Notes: generated by a model from the letters alone, not told the origin. 64,000 nt of DNA from Kiloniella majae (GCF_002118315.1 NZ_MTSZ01000002.1:62001-126000), one strand, 5' to 3'; shown: positions 17,225 to 27,404, numbered from the stretch's first letter. Made by a program: numbers and translations.

Positions 17225-18211
17225 CTATCTTCTCGGATTAGATTTAGGCTTTGGCACCAACAAACTACCCACCCCAGCATAGCCCCTGGGGTTTTTCTTA
17301 GGCCTAAAGTTACGGTCATCCTTAAGGGGACCAACTAACGCCACCACTTCAGCCGAAGATTCAACAGCTTCCATCGGCTCTGGTTTTAACACTGGCTTTG
17401 GCATGGGTTTCGGGACCGTAACTTCTACATTAGCAACTGACATATCCTCAGAGGGTCCAGTTCCGGTTTCACTGGTACTCTCAACTTTCGGGGCAATCGC
17501 CGTATCTGTTTTTTCATCTGTTTTTTCTGGTGCAAGCTCCTCAGTAACAAGCTTTTTCACCTCTGCTTCAGTTTTCGCCCGAGCAAGTTCGGCAAGCCTA
17601 TCCGATGCAGAGGGGTTACCATTTTTTGCGGCTGCCTGATACCATTTTTCAGCCACTTGATTATCAACCGGAACAGACAGGCCCAGACGATAGACTTCAC
17701 CAAGGGCGTATTGGGCACCTGATACATTGTTATTTGCTGATTGGTGGAACCAGAAAACGGCTCGTTCAAAGTTTTGCGCAACGCCTTCACCCCGAAAAAG
17801 AGCAAGGCCCAGATTATACTGTGCCATTGGATGGTTTGATTCCGAAGCCATGCGCCAATAGCCAACAGCCTTTGTCCTATCTGCCTTAACGCCCTTCCCC
17901 TGTGCATACAAGCGTCCAAGGTTGTTTTGAGCAGCCGCAACACCTTGATTCGCAGCAGATTCATACCACTTTATGGCTTCAAGATATTTAGGTTCATCAC
18001 CATACTCTGGCGTTTCGTAAAGTTTCCCCAGACTGTACTGGGCTTTTCCGTGTCCATTCTCAGCTAACGGCAACCAGAACGACAAGGCAAGCGCATGATC
18101 CCCCTGTTCGAAAGCAGTAACACCGTTCAAATAATCATCTGCCTTTACAATCTGCAAAGGTGAGAGTGTCACGGCACTGGCAAGAAGGACACAACAAAGG
18201 GTCTTACGCAT
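17225..18211 (-). CDS. Exported Sel1-repeat protein
   Basis: A 328-residue protein with a signal peptide ending at about KADD (residue 25) followed by at least four Sel1-like helical repeats (about residues 35-210), seen as A-x(2)-LG-x-LY and GVA-x-AQ-x-NLG patterns. The C-terminal 110 residues are low-complexity Pro/Glu/Lys-rich and end in a basic stretch (PKPKSNPRR). Sel1 repeats are protein-interaction scaffolds; in this family they serve envelope or signalling assemblies, but no partner is indicated here. It may share regulation with the PilZ gene 108 bases upstream. Confidence 0.85.
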   Translation of the reverse strand: MRKTLCCVLLASAVTLSPLQIVKADDYLNGVTAFEQGDHALALSFWLPLAENGHGKAQYSLGKLYETPEYGDEPKYLEAIKWYESAANQGVAAAQNNLGRLYAQGKGVKADRTKAVGYWRMASESNHPMAQYNLGLALFRGEGVAQNFERAVFWFHQSANNNVSGAQYALGEVYRLGLSVPVDNQVAEKWYQAAAKNGNPSASDRLAELARAKTEAEVKKLVTEELAPEKTDEKTDTAIAPKVESTSETGTGPSEDMSVANVEVTVPKPMPKPVLKPEPMEAVESSAEVVALVGPLKDDRNFRPKKNPRGYAGVGSLLVPKPKSNPRR

Positions 18212-18319
18212 ACTATTGAAACCTACGAATCTAAACTACAGGTGTGAACCTACATATTAGATCAATATGGCTCAACAATGACCTTCATATAATGAACATT
18301 TATTTATGTAGATATTTAT

Positions 18320-18673
18320 TCAGGACCTTATTTGCTCTGGAACGTCCTTATCCGGATACAGCGCTAAACAGGTGTATTGAAGCAGTTTTTCACGATTCCC
18401 GGAAGACATTATAACGCGAACACCTATCTGGTTTTCCCGCTGCCACATAACTTCGCCTTGGAACTCGCCAGCAATGGAATGCGTTAGCGTAACTTCCTCG
18501 CCAACATCAGCCCCAAGATTCCCTTTGAGACAAAAGCCGCCAAATGACAAATCAGCAATGGTTGTCATAACCGCCTGACCATCTCTATCAACAACTTTTA
18601 GGGAAATCGGTTCAGAAGCCGGAAATCTGGGAGCCTGGCGTCTATCTTCACCAGCGATCGCGTTATTTTCCAT
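18320..18673 (-). CDS. PilZ-domain protein
   Basis: Single PilZ domain protein predicted to bind cyclic di-GMP. The two binding motifs are present: RRQAPRF (RxxxR type, about residues 12-18) and DLSFGGF (DxSxxG type, about 40-46). I choose the ATG at 18673 (117 residues) because GAAGG lies eight bases upstream; an in-frame ATG at 18688 has no ribosome-binding site. The target process is unknown; the window also holds a Tad pilus locus, but 30 kb away. Confidence 0.85.
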   Translation of the reverse strand: MENNAIAGEDRRQAPRFPASEPISLKVVDRDGQAVMTTIADLSFGGFCLKGNLGADVGEEVTLTHSIAGEFQGEVMWQRENQIGVRVIMSSGNREKLLQYTCLALYPDKDVPEQIRS

Positions 18674-18790
18674 TACACATGCCTTCATTAATGAAACAAT
18701 TATGTCAAATTAATGATAAATCAAAACAACCTAATCAGTCGTTAAGAAAATAAAGACTGGCGATAACTTAACTGTGATCAAAATGAATAC

Positions 18791-18820
18791 AAAAAAAGCG
18801 GTTAACCAACCGGTTACCGC
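18791..18820 (-). terminator. Intrinsic terminator after tRNA-His
   Basis: Minus strand GCGGTAACC and GGTTAACCGC form a stem with a single bulged base, followed by seven T. It lies 26 bases beyond the tRNA 3' end. Confidence 0.82.
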
Positions 18821-18845
18821 ATTACTAAAATATTCAACATTGACA

Positions 18846-18922
18846 TGGGGTGGCTGAGGGGACTTGAACCCCCGACCCCCGGTACCACAAACCGGTGCTC
18901 TAACCAACTGAGCTACAGCCAC
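18846..18922 (-). tRNA. tRNA-His (GUG anticodon)
   Basis: Complete cloverleaf with encoded CCA. Acceptor GTGGCTG/CAGCCAC, D arm GCTC-AGTTGGTTA-GAGC, anticodon arm CCGGT-TTGTGGT-ACCGG giving anticodon GTG, T loop TTCAAGT. The genome encodes the histidine-specific G-1 (18923) opposite C73. A perfect 7-bp leader hairpin (GGTAACG/CGTTACC, 18937-18956) precedes it. Confidence 0.97.
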
Positions 18923-18968
18923 CACAAGGTCAACGAGGTAACGTATATTCGTTACCGATGAGCGAGCT

Positions 18969-18995
18969 TTTATACACATAGATCGAAGCCGTCAA
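18969..18995 (-). promoter_or_regulatory. Likely promoter of tRNA-His
   Basis: Minus strand TTGACG (18990-18995) and TATAAA (18969-18974), 15 bases apart, about 46 bases before the mature tRNA. Elements are near consensus but the spacer is short. Confidence 0.5.
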
Positions 18996-19351
18996 GCGCA
19001 ACTATACACACAAATAAAATTGTTTTCACTCACCACCCTATAACGTTGATCGCAACCAAGCAAAAAGATATGCGAAAACCTAACAAAATGGTTTTATTTT
19101 TATACTCCCATAAGGACATCAAGAGCATTGAAGTTACCAGCTATAGAATAAAACCAAATCAGACTTTAGATTCGACATGCAAAGAAGAAGTACTAGAGCA
19201 TATAAACCGATACGAGGCTTGACCTCCATTCATTTCGGATAAAGCTAACTCTCTGTCCGTGACGCGAATATAATCAAACAACAAGCCACCAGCTAAATAT
19301 TGGGCACGCTGTGATTAAAAATTAGGCAACACCATATAAATCAGATGCTGA

Positions 19352-19798
<447 letters not shown>

Positions 19799-19851
19799 TC
19801 AAAACAAGACCCAATTCCATAAAGAATACTTTAGTACAAAGGAAAGAGCTT

Positions 19852-21261
19852 ATGGCTGACGTACAGAGCGTCCTTGATATGATCAAGGAAAATGAAGTTG
19901 AATTCGTTGATTACCGCTTCACTGATCCACGCGGAAAATGGCACCACATGACAATGTGTGCTTCTGCTGTTGGCGAAGATGAACTGGAAGACGGTATCCT
20001 GTTTGATGGTTCCTCTATCGAAGGCTGGAGAGCAATCAACGAATCAGACATGATCATCAAACCAGATCTTACATCTGCTGTTATGGACCCATTCTCTGCG
20101 CAAGCACAAATGATCCTTACCTGCACAGTGTACGAGCCAGATTCAGGCCAGCTTTACAATCGCGACCCACGTGCAACTGCTGAACGTGCAGAAGCTTATC
20201 TTCAATCCACGGGCATCGGTGATACCGTTTATTTCGGCCCTGAAGCTGAATTCTTCGTGTTTGATAATGTTCAGTTCGACACAAACAGCCACAGCACATT
20301 CTTCCAGCTGGATGATGAAGAATCTCCGCACATGACACGCGCTGAGATTGATGGCGGTAACTCTGGTCACCGTCCTCGCGTTAAAGGTGGTTATGTTCCT
20401 GTTGGCCCTGTTGATACTGGTATCAACCTTCGCGCTGAAATGACCACTGTCCTTAAAGCAATGGGCGTTGAAGCTGAAAAGCATCACCACGAAGTTGCCC
20501 CGTCACAGCATGAGCTTGGCGTGAAGTTCAATACACTCGTACGTGCTGCTGACGAACTGCAGATTTATAAATACGTCGTACAAAACGTTGCACATGCTTA
20601 CGGTAAAACAGCAACCTTTATGCCAAAGCCTGTTGCTGGCGATAATGGTTCCGGCATGCACTGCCACCAGTCAATCTGGAAAGATGGCAAGGCAACGTTT
20701 GCTGGCGAAAACTATGCAGGCCTTTCCGAAACCTGCCTGCATTACATCGGCGGCGTTATCAAACACGCAAAAGCCCTTAACGCCTTCACAAATCCATCAA
20801 CAAACAGCTACAAGCGTCTTGTTCCTGGTTTTGAAGCACCTGTACTGCTTGCATACTCTGCACGTAACCGTTCTGCATCTTGCCGTATCCCACACGGCTC
20901 AAACCCGAAAGCAAAACGCGTAGAAGTTCGTTTCCCGGATCCTGTTGCAAACCCGTACCTGGCCTTCTCAGCCCTTCTGATGGCTGGCCTTGACGGTATT
21001 CGTAATAAAATCCACCCTGGTGATGCGATGGACAAAGATCTTTACGATCTACCAGCAGAAGAGCTCAAAGACATCCCAACAGTTTGTGGATCTCTGAGAG
21101 AAGCACTGGAAGCACTGGAAGCAGACAACGAGTTCCTGCTTGCTGGTGATGTGTTCTCTAAAGATCAGATTGAAGCATACATCAACCTGAAATGGGAAGA
21201 AGTACAGCGCTTTGAAATGACACCTCACCCTGTTGAGTTCGATATGTATTACAGCGCTTAA
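19852..21261 (+). CDS. glnA: Glutamine synthetase type I
   Basis: Makes glutamine from glutamate, ammonia and ATP. The 469 residues contain the GS signatures FDGSSIEGW, the ATP-binding region [16 protein letters not shown] and NRSASCRIP. Tyr398 in [10 protein letters not shown] is the adenylylation site, so this is the GSI-beta form regulated by GlnE and PII. The start follows GGAAAGAGCTT. It is the second gene of the glnB-glnA unit, ending in a structured 3' untranslated region and a strong terminator. Confidence 0.98.
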   Translation: MADVQSVLDMIKENEVEFVDYRFTDPRGKWHHMTMCASAVGEDELEDGILFDGSSIEGWRAINESDMIIKPDLTSAVMDPFSAQAQMILTCTVYEPDSGQLYNRDPRATAERAEAYLQSTGIGDTVYFGPEAEFFVFDNVQFDTNSHSTFFQLDDEESPHMTRAEIDGGNSGHRPRVKGGYVPVGPVDTGINLRAEMTTVLKAMGVEAEKHHHEVAPSQHELGVKFNTLVRAADELQIYKYVVQNVAHAYGKTATFMPKPVAGDNGSGMHCHQSIWKDGKATFAGENYAGLSETCLHYIGGVIKHAKALNAFTNPSTNSYKRLVPGFEAPVLLAYSARNRSASCRIPHGSNPKAKRVEVRFPDPVANPYLAFSALLMAGLDGIRNKIHPGDAMDKDLYDLPAEELKDIPTVCGSLREALEALEADNEFLLAGDVFSKDQIEAYINLKWEEVQRFEMTPHPVEFDMYYSA

Positions 21262-21279
21262 GACTGTTATCAGAAGTGA

Positions 21280-21328
21280 CTATCCCGATGCCCCCCTTCA
21301 CCGGGGGCGTCCCTGCAAACAGGGATAG
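21280..21328 (+). other. Structured glnA 3' UTR
   Basis: Three potential helices: GCCCCC/GGGGGC (21290-21295 with 21303-21308), TCCCTG/CAGGGA (21310-21315 with 21320-21325), and an outer CTATCCC/GGGATAG (21280-21286 with 21322-21328) that competes with the second. It lies between the glnA stop and the intrinsic terminator. Confidence 0.6.
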
Positions 21329-21343
21329 CACCTCAAACTAAAA

Positions 21344-21370
21344 GAGCCCCCATTTTTGGGGGCTTTTCTT
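21344..21370 (+). terminator. Intrinsic terminator of glnB-glnA
   Basis: Stem AGCCCCC (21345-21351) with GGGGGCT (21358-21364), six-base loop and T-rich tail. Confidence 0.92.
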
Positions 21371-21591
21371 CTTTTATAGGTAGTTTTATCTACGTAAATC
21401 ACTCAATTACAAGAGAGCCCCGTTCTTCTTATTTCTTAAAGAGCTAGGTATACTCTTGCCGCACATCACTGTGCACGATCACTTCACATCCCCCGAAGTG
21501 ACACCCCCTTGCACAGGGATATCCGGGCACGGGGTATATCTAGCACCCCAAGAAAACGAGACGATGGAAACGAGACGATGGATATCAAAGC

Positions 21592-22218
21592 TTACGTTGC
21601 TGCAAGAGCGTTATCTTTTCCATCAGCCAACAGACAAAGGCGTACCATTTCAGGCAAACTTCTCACATCCAGCTTTTCCATAATTCTGGCGCGATGTACC
21701 TCAACAGTTCTGGTGCTGATACCCAGTTCATAGGCAATAACCTTGTTCAACAACCCCAGAACAAGCTTATCGAGAACCTCTTTCTCTCGTGGTGTTAACT
21801 TTTCGATGGCAGCTATTGCATGGGTTCTGAGTTCAGCTTCTTCCTGCTGCGCTTCACTTTGCTGAAGGGCCGAGGTCACAACCTCAGTAATTGCAGTGTC
21901 AGAAAAAGGTTTTTCGACGAAACTAAAAGCCCCGGCCTTCATTGTCTCCACAGCTTTTGGAATATCCCCATGCCCAGAGATCATGACAACAACAAGATTG
22001 CTATCTGACGCCGTGATTTTCTTAAGCGCCTCAACGCCATCCATTCCCGGCATTCTGATATCCAGCAATACGCAGCCGGAATGCCCGAGCAGGTCTTCAG
22101 AAAAAAAGTCTTCAGCCGATGCGAAGGTTTGAATAGAAGCATCAAAAGAAGATGTGCTTAACAGTAATTCAGTAGATTCACGTACAGCATCGTCGTCATC
22201 AATAATGTATATATACAT
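21592..22218 (-). CDS. FixJ-family response regulator
   Basis: Two-domain transcription regulator of 208 residues. The receiver domain starts MYIYIIDDDDAV, has the phosphoacceptor Asp53 in LLDIRMPGMDG, and the conserved Lys in VEKPF. The C-terminal LuxR-type helix-turn-helix shows LTPREKEVLDKL and STRTVEVHRARIMEKL. A longer frame starts at 22305, but the ATG at 22218 begins at the conserved receiver and has a GAGA-type site before it. It is divergent from the CHASE2 histidine kinase gene, its obvious partner. The targets are unknown; FixJ-like sequence alone does not imply oxygen control. Confidence 0.92.
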   Translation of the reverse strand: MYIYIIDDDDAVRESTELLLSTSSFDASIQTFASAEDFFSEDLLGHSGCVLLDIRMPGMDGVEALKKITASDSNLVVVMISGHGDIPKAVETMKAGAFSFVEKPFSDTAITEVVTSALQQSEAQQEEAELRTHAIAAIEKLTPREKEVLDKLVLGLLNKVIAYELGISTRTVEVHRARIMEKLDVRSLPEMVRLCLLADGKDNALAAT

Positions 22219-22434
22219 ATCGTCTCTCAGCAAAACCCTTTGAACCTGTGAACTCAACAACGACCCACATAAAAGGTATCTAAATATTACAAAGCCTTCG
22301 GACATTATTTACAACAAATAGAAAGACAACAAGTTCTAGTTTGCTTTCCTGACCACAAGCAGAATAGATTTGATCTCAACAAACTCCTTACAGCTCGCCC
22401 TAAATTCTACTAATATGGTTATCGATCACACCAA

Positions 22435-24495
22435 ATGCTGACATTTGCGACCAAGGCCTTTTCAAAAACAACCACAATACTCGTGGCTGTTTTGTTTTGT
22501 GTGATCATCTTGAAAATATCAGATCCCTGGGCTGTAAGGATTCTGCGCCACAACACTTTTGATACCTTTCAAAAGATAAGTCCGAACCAGAAAGAAACAC
22601 AGCAAATTGTTCTGGTTGAAATTGATGAGAAGAGCCTCAAAGCAAAAGGACAATGGCCTTGGCAAAGGAATATTCTCGCGGATTTAGCCGACAAAATTTT
22701 ACGACAATCCCCTCGTGCACTGGCAATTGATATCGTTTTCCCGGAACCAGATAGAACATCCCCCAGCCTTATTCTCGAAAATAATCCTACCCTGGCTCAA
22801 CAGCTGAAAACCCATGAGCATGATTTCCCTTCATACGATGATACGCTCGCAAATGTACTCAACGGCCATCCGGTTATCTTAGGTATGGCCACTGGTTACG
22901 GCACAGATCAACGCGCCCCGATTGAGACAACAACGAGCATAAGAATGTACGGAGGCGATGTCAGACCAACCTTGCCACGGTTTAACTATGTCCTCAGAAA
23001 CATAGAACAGCTTGAAAGGGTAACAACACAAGGCGTCAACAATCTCGCAGCAGAACGGGATGGTATTATTCGCCAACTTCCTCTGTTGTATAATGTAAAT
23101 GGCGCTATCATTCCGTCTTTTGAGATCGAAACACTGCGTATTGCCAATAATGCAAATGAAATTGAATTAACCACAGAAAATAATAAACTCGAAAGTATCC
23201 GGTTAAATTCTTTTGATTTGACCATGAGCAATCGTGGCAAGCCCTGGATCTATTTCAGTAAAAGCTCTGACTACACAAAAGTATCCGCAAACGATACCCT
23301 TACAGGCGCCATAGACGATACTCTCTTTAAGGACAAAATTGTCATCCTGGGTGTAACTGCTCTTGGTATCGCCGACTACACACTGACACCGGTTGGATCA
23401 AGTTTGTCCGGCTTGGCAATACACGCCCAAGCGCTGGATAATATGCTAACAGATACCCTTCTAACGCGCCCCTCTTCCTTTTTCTGGCTGGAACTAGGCT
23501 ATCTGCTCTTGATCGGCATTCTTTTTCTTGTTGTTCACAAGCGGCACGGCGCTTTGGAGGTCACAGTTACATTTGCGATCCTGTGCTGGACAACTGTGCT
23601 TTTATCATCCGGTATATTCGCCTTTAGAACAGAACTGTTTGATCCCTCTCTTCCACTAATCCTCACATTAATCATGTTTATGATTTCTGTCTCTACCGGT
23701 TTTGTCATGGAACAGGCACGAAGACGGGAAGAAGCCCGCATTGCGGCACAAAAAGAACGTGAAAAAGAAGCACGAATCAGAAAACTACAAAATGAGCTAC
23801 TGCACACCATTGGCAAAAGCTCGGTACAAAAACTATCCTCATCCATCGCACACGAGCTAAATCAACCTCTTGCCGCCATATATAACTTTACAAACGCGGC
23901 CAAGAAAATTTTGGACAGAGACAACATAGATCTGGAAACGGTTAAACCCGTTTTAGAAAAAATCCTGAAACAAGCCGATCGCGGAAATGAAATTCTACGC
24001 ACAATCAGGGATGCAGCAGAAACGGGTAAAACCAACCTCACGCCACTCGACATCAACAAAATAATTATTGAAGAAATCGAGTTGCTTAATGATTCCGGCT
24101 TAGGAAAAGAGGTTCGCATTAATACAAATCTCTCCCCAGAGATCACAGACGGCACAGCAAACGAAATTCAGCTGCACCAAGTCCTCCTTAATCTCATTCG
24201 CAACGCCAAGCAGGCTACCGAGGAAATCGATAGAACGGATCACGAAATACTCATTTCTACCTGCGAAAACCCCAAAGGAATGATTGAAGTCGCTGTAAGT
24301 GATACAGGCCCAGGACTAACAGAAGATCAGAAAAAAGACCTCTTCAAGCCCTTCTTTACCACAAAAGAACAGGGCACTGGGCTGGGTCTCGCAATTAGCC
24401 GCTCCATCATTGAAGCATGGGGTGGGAACTTATGGGTAGAGGATAATAATAAAGGGGGAGCAACCTTTAAGTTCACTCTCCCCCTTAATAACTAA
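22435..24495 (+). CDS. CHASE2-domain sensor histidine kinase
   Basis: A 686-residue membrane sensor. An N-terminal helix (about 10-27) leads to a large extracytoplasmic CHASE2 domain (about 40-330; signatures LVEIDEKSLKAKGQWPWQR and IVILGVTALGIADYTLTPVG, each a separate motif), then three membrane helices (about 345-430), a charged coiled coil, HisKA with His473 in IAHELNQPLAA, and the ATPase with N box LIRNAKQA, G boxes DTGPGLTE and GTGLGLAISRS. The FixL-like kinase end fits the FixJ-type regulator encoded divergently. No ribosome-binding site is obvious. CHASE2 ligands are unknown. It ends 18 bases from the convergent OmpA-like gene. Confidence 0.93.
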   Translation: MLTFATKAFSKTTTILVAVLFCVIILKISDPWAVRILRHNTFDTFQKISPNQKETQQIVLVEIDEKSLKAKGQWPWQRNILADLADKILRQSPRALAIDIVFPEPDRTSPSLILENNPTLAQQLKTHEHDFPSYDDTLANVLNGHPVILGMATGYGTDQRAPIETTTSIRMYGGDVRPTLPRFNYVLRNIEQLERVTTQGVNNLAAERDGIIRQLPLLYNVNGAIIPSFEIETLRIANNANEIELTTENNKLESIRLNSFDLTMSNRGKPWIYFSKSSDYTKVSANDTLTGAIDDTLFKDKIVILGVTALGIADYTLTPVGSSLSGLAIHAQALDNMLTDTLLTRPSSFFWLELGYLLLIGILFLVVHKRHGALEVTVTFAILCWTTVLLSSGIFAFRTELFDPSLPLILTLIMFMISVSTGFVMEQARRREEARIAAQKEREKEARIRKLQNELLHTIGKSSVQKLSSSIAHELNQPLAAIYNFTNAAKKILDRDNIDLETVKPVLEKILKQADRGNEILRTIRDAAETGKTNLTPLDINKIIIEEIELLNDSGLGKEVRINTNLSPEITDGTANEIQLHQVLLNLIRNAKQATEEIDRTDHEILISTCENPKGMIEVAVSDTGPGLTEDQKKDLFKPFFTTKEQGTGLGLAISRSIIEAWGGNLWVEDNNKGGATFKFTLPLNN

Positions 24496-24513
24496 AACGT
24501 ATGAGTGCGCTTG

Positions 24514-25119
24514 TTAACGCAACACCATATCAACTCGACGGTTAAAGGCATTGGTACCCTGCCCCTCGTCTCCGCCCAATGGATTTTCTTCGCCAAGAGA
24601 TTTGATATCAATTGAGCTCGCATTGATCCCGCTCTCAATAAGCTTGTCGCGCAAGTTGCCCGCTCTACGAAGGCCCAGCTCTTTATTATAGTCAGATGCA
24701 CCGATGGTGTCTGTATGACCGATGAGACTGATATCCACTGTTTCTCTGGTTTGAATTTCAGTCAGGACAGCTTCAAAAATAGTGTTGGATTCTTCTGTTA
24801 GCTCAGCGCTATCAAAGCCAAAGAAAAAGAAAAATGAAAGAGGCTTGGGCGGTTGAGCTGCTTCTGTTTCCGCAACCAGTTTAGCCACGAGATCATCCGA
24901 CAGTTCCCTTGGTTTTTTAGGCGCCTTGTCACTCGGAATTTCAACAACCGTATTAACGGATGAAATTGTCTGGACACCGGCATCATTTCGCACGCTAACT
25001 TCACCGACACTACCATCGTCTTCGGGCAAAAGAATAACATAGTTACCACGTGGTGCCGAACAGCCAGCCAGAACCAAGAAAAGTAATGAAAGTAGGATTT
25101 TAGACGTAAATTTAGGCAT
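24514..25119 (-). CDS. OmpA-family outer-membrane lipoprotein
   Basis: A 201-residue lipoprotein with signal peptide and lipobox LAGC (Cys at about residue 19), a Pro-rich spacer, and a C-terminal OmpA/Pal domain that binds peptidoglycan (LIGHTDTIGASDYNKELGLRRA and GTNAFNRRVDMVLR regions). The ATG at 25119 is preceded by GGGGGAT; an in-frame GTG at 25140 would engulf that site. It follows the FecR-domain gene by 26 bases and is probably co-transcribed with it. The pair next to a CHASE2 kinase suggests a shared envelope-related role, which is inference. Confidence 0.9.
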   Translation of the reverse strand: MPKFTSKILLSLLFLVLAGCSAPRGNYVILLPEDDGSVGEVSVRNDAGVQTISSVNTVVEIPSDKAPKKPRELSDDLVAKLVAETEAAQPPKPLSFFFFFGFDSAELTEESNTIFEAVLTEIQTRETVDISLIGHTDTIGASDYNKELGLRRAGNLRDKLIESGINASSIDIKSLGEENPLGGDEGQGTNAFNRRVDMVLR

Positions 25120-25145
25120 TAAACTATCCCCCTTGTTCACTGATA

Positions 25146-25619
25146 TTATTCAGCACGGACAAACATCTTGGTGCCACGAACAGAAATTGTTCCAGCAGGT
25201 GTTGTTATTTGCAGATCTTCATCAGGGTTCTTTGTCAGCTTTGCAATGATGCCCGAAATATACAAAAGCGTCCCTTCAAAAAGCTGAACCGCAAATGCCA
25301 GCTTCTTGTTATCAGGATCAAATTCAAAATTATTCAGTTTCAGGGACGAATTACTTCCCAAAGAAACCAACGTATTATCCCTAAACGACACCCCAAGAGA
25401 AGACTCATTACGAGTTTTAACAATATCATCTTTGTAAAGAGGATCCCCGATTTGAAGAATACGCTCAGCCCCACCACTTTCCACGTAACAAGCGCCGTTC
25501 AGCACCTTCACATAAGCAATTGCATTTTCATCTGCCTGCGTGACAGAACTAAACGCCAAAAGAAGTGACAAAAAAGTCAGCTTAAAAAGAGACGTGCTCA
25601 ATTTTCTGATCAGAAACAT
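25146..25619 (-). CDS. FecR-domain exported protein
   Basis: A 157-residue protein with a signal peptide (cleavage after about VTQA, residue 29) and one FecR domain (about 50-155; IGDPLYKDDIVKTRNESSLG, DNTLVSLGSNSSLKL, ITTPAGTISVRGT). It lacks a membrane anchor at the C-terminus and the sigma-factor partner of iron-dicitrate systems, so it is not the classical FecR anti-sigma protein. Stand-alone FecR proteins of this form are often encoded near CHASE2 proteins. It is the first gene of a two-gene unit with the OmpA-like lipoprotein. Confidence 0.88.
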   Translation of the reverse strand: MFLIRKLSTSLFKLTFLSLLLAFSSVTQADENAIAYVKVLNGACYVESGGAERILQIGDPLYKDDIVKTRNESSLGVSFRDNTLVSLGSNSSLKLNNFEFDPDNKKLAFAVQLFEGTLLYISGIIAKLTKNPDEDLQITTPAGTISVRGTKMFVRAE

Positions 25620-26126
25620 AGTTTCACAACCTTTAATCTACAGAGAGTATGCGTATGTGTTATTGCAATTTGGTGCCGATCTATGACCACAAATATCAGC
25701 ACAACAGCCTCGCCATAACCATACCGCTTAGCCCAACTTACATCAGTAACAATTATCAATCTAGTAGTATAAAAACACTCTGTTGTTTTCGAACAACAAA
25801 ACACCCTTAAAAATAAACAATAATTTACATAAATATATTAAAAGACGCTCAGCTCAAAAACAGTATTTAGAGAAAATACGAAAACAATACTCTCAAATTT
25901 CTTTATAAAAGCTATCATCAAATTCCTCAGAATTAAGTCAATTTACAAAGAAGCTAATAAAACAAATATCCACAAAAATTATCTGGTTTTAATGATTTAT
26001 TATGAAATAAGCAGCTAGTTTTTCAACAAAGAATGGCAAATCTGCAATTGGGTTCAGGTATGTATTTGGGTCATCTTAAGGCTTTTAGTTAAATACGTAT
26101 CATTAACAACCAGACCGTATAATCTC
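25620..26126. other. Intergenic region, no gene seen
   Basis: About 500 AT-rich bases between divergent genes. No supportable reading frame, repeat or terminator. It must hold the promoters of the FecR-domain gene and the PAS-domain gene, but no convincing pair of promoter boxes could be chosen. Confidence 0.5.
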
Positions 26127-27404
26127 ATGAATACATATACTGAAGATTCCGATACAGAGCTTACCCTTAATCCAGAATTTTCAAGCCCCGCCATCACAGA
26201 ACCTCCTCCATCCCAATCATCGAATGAAGTTCCCTTCTCATTCGATGAATTGTTTTTTTCCAGAACGGATGAAAAAGGCATCATTCTGTCTGGTAATAGC
26301 GTGTTTCAACGTGTCAGCATTTATGCGTGGGACGAGCTGCTCAATAAACCGCACAAAATTATTCGCCATCCAGACATGCCAAAAGCCGTGTTCTGGTTGT
26401 TATGGGATACAATCAAAAGCGGGCATCCCGTTGGTGCCTATGTAAAAAACAGAGCAAAAGACGGACGCCACTATTGGGTTTTTGCAATCGTCACCCCGAT
26501 TGACGGGGGCTTTCTTTCCGTTCGCTTAAAACCTAGCAGTTCTCTTTTCAGAACAGTAAAAAATGAATACATTGCACTTCGGAAAATAGAAAATAGTGAC
26601 CATCCCACCCCCGAAAAAAGCGCAAAGATTTTACTCTCACGTCTCCAGAATCTCGGCTATCGGGATTATAACGCCTTCATGGCATCTGCACTGAGCCATG
26701 AAATAATCGCAAGAGACAGACAGTTAAAGAAACCAGAAGATCCTTCAGTGGCCAATTTCAACAAACTGGTAGAATCAGCCCAACATCTTCTGGACCATAC
26801 AAAACAGATATTTAGTGCCTATGAAGGGCACAGACACGTTCCCCTTAATTTACGTGTCCATGCTGCACAACTTGGAGAAACCGGTGCTGCGATCGGTGTT
26901 ATTTCAAGCAACTATACAACAATCGCTGCAGAACTTCAGGACAAAATGACACAATTCATGGAATCAGGAACTCATGTAGCGCAAACTATTGATAATGGCC
27001 TTTTTCTAGCCTCAACTGCGCGAATACAGGGGGAAGTCGCGTCTATTTTCAAACAGGAAGCACCCAATAAAGGCGCTTCTCAAGAAAAGGAAATGATCAA
27101 TCTCGAACAGCAACAGCAAGCCTATTCTCATAAAGCTGCTCAGGGCCTAAAGGAAATTTCCGTTAAAATATCTCAGTTCAAAGAAACTTGCCTGGAAATG
27201 CGCAAACTGACAGCAAGCCTGGAAGTGACCAGGGTTATGGGAAAAATACAGTGCGCATCACTCGATGCTTCCAATTCCAGCTTACCAAACCTAATCAATG
27301 ATTTAGGACAATTTCAAGACGCGATCGCTGATGGCTTGAAGCTGATTGATCAGGCGAACAAAGCGATAGAATACAATATAGATTACATACTTGAATGCTC
27401 ATAA
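26127..27404 (+). CDS. Aer-like PAS-domain protein without recognised transmitter
   Basis: A 425-residue soluble protein. Residues about 45-140 are a PAS domain of the Aer type (GIILSGNSVFQRVSIYAW, IIRHPDMPKAVFW, GAYVKNRAKDGRHYWVFA). The rest is predominantly helical with coiled-coil character (QDKMTQFMESG, LEQQQQAYSHKAAQGLKEIS), but I see no HAMP, no membrane helix and no methyl-accepting hairpin tip. In Aer the PAS domain binds FAD and senses redox state. Here it may be a soluble redox sensor with an unusual output. No ribosome-binding site is clear at the ATG. Adjacent genes give no hint. Confidence 0.8.
   Translation: MNTYTEDSDTELTLNPEFSSPAITEPPPSQSSNEVPFSFDELFFSRTDEKGIILSGNSVFQRVSIYAWDELLNKPHKIIRHPDMPKAVFWLLWDTIKSGHPVGAYVKNRAKDGRHYWVFAIVTPIDGGFLSVRLKPSSSLFRTVKNEYIALRKIENSDHPTPEKSAKILLSRLQNLGYRDYNAFMASALSHEIIARDRQLKKPEDPSVANFNKLVESAQHLLDHTKQIFSAYEGHRHVPLNLRVHAAQLGETGAAIGVISSNYTTIAAELQDKMTQFMESGTHVAQTIDNGLFLASTARIQGEVASIFKQEAPNKGASQEKEMINLEQQQQAYSHKAAQGLKEISVKISQFKETCLEMRKLTASLEVTRVMGKIQCASLDASNSSLPNLINDLGQFQDAIADGLKLIDQANKAIEYNIDYILECS

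Noticed and set aside
18731-18979. Open frame spanning tRNA-His
   Set aside because: It reads through the tRNA, its terminator and its promoter.
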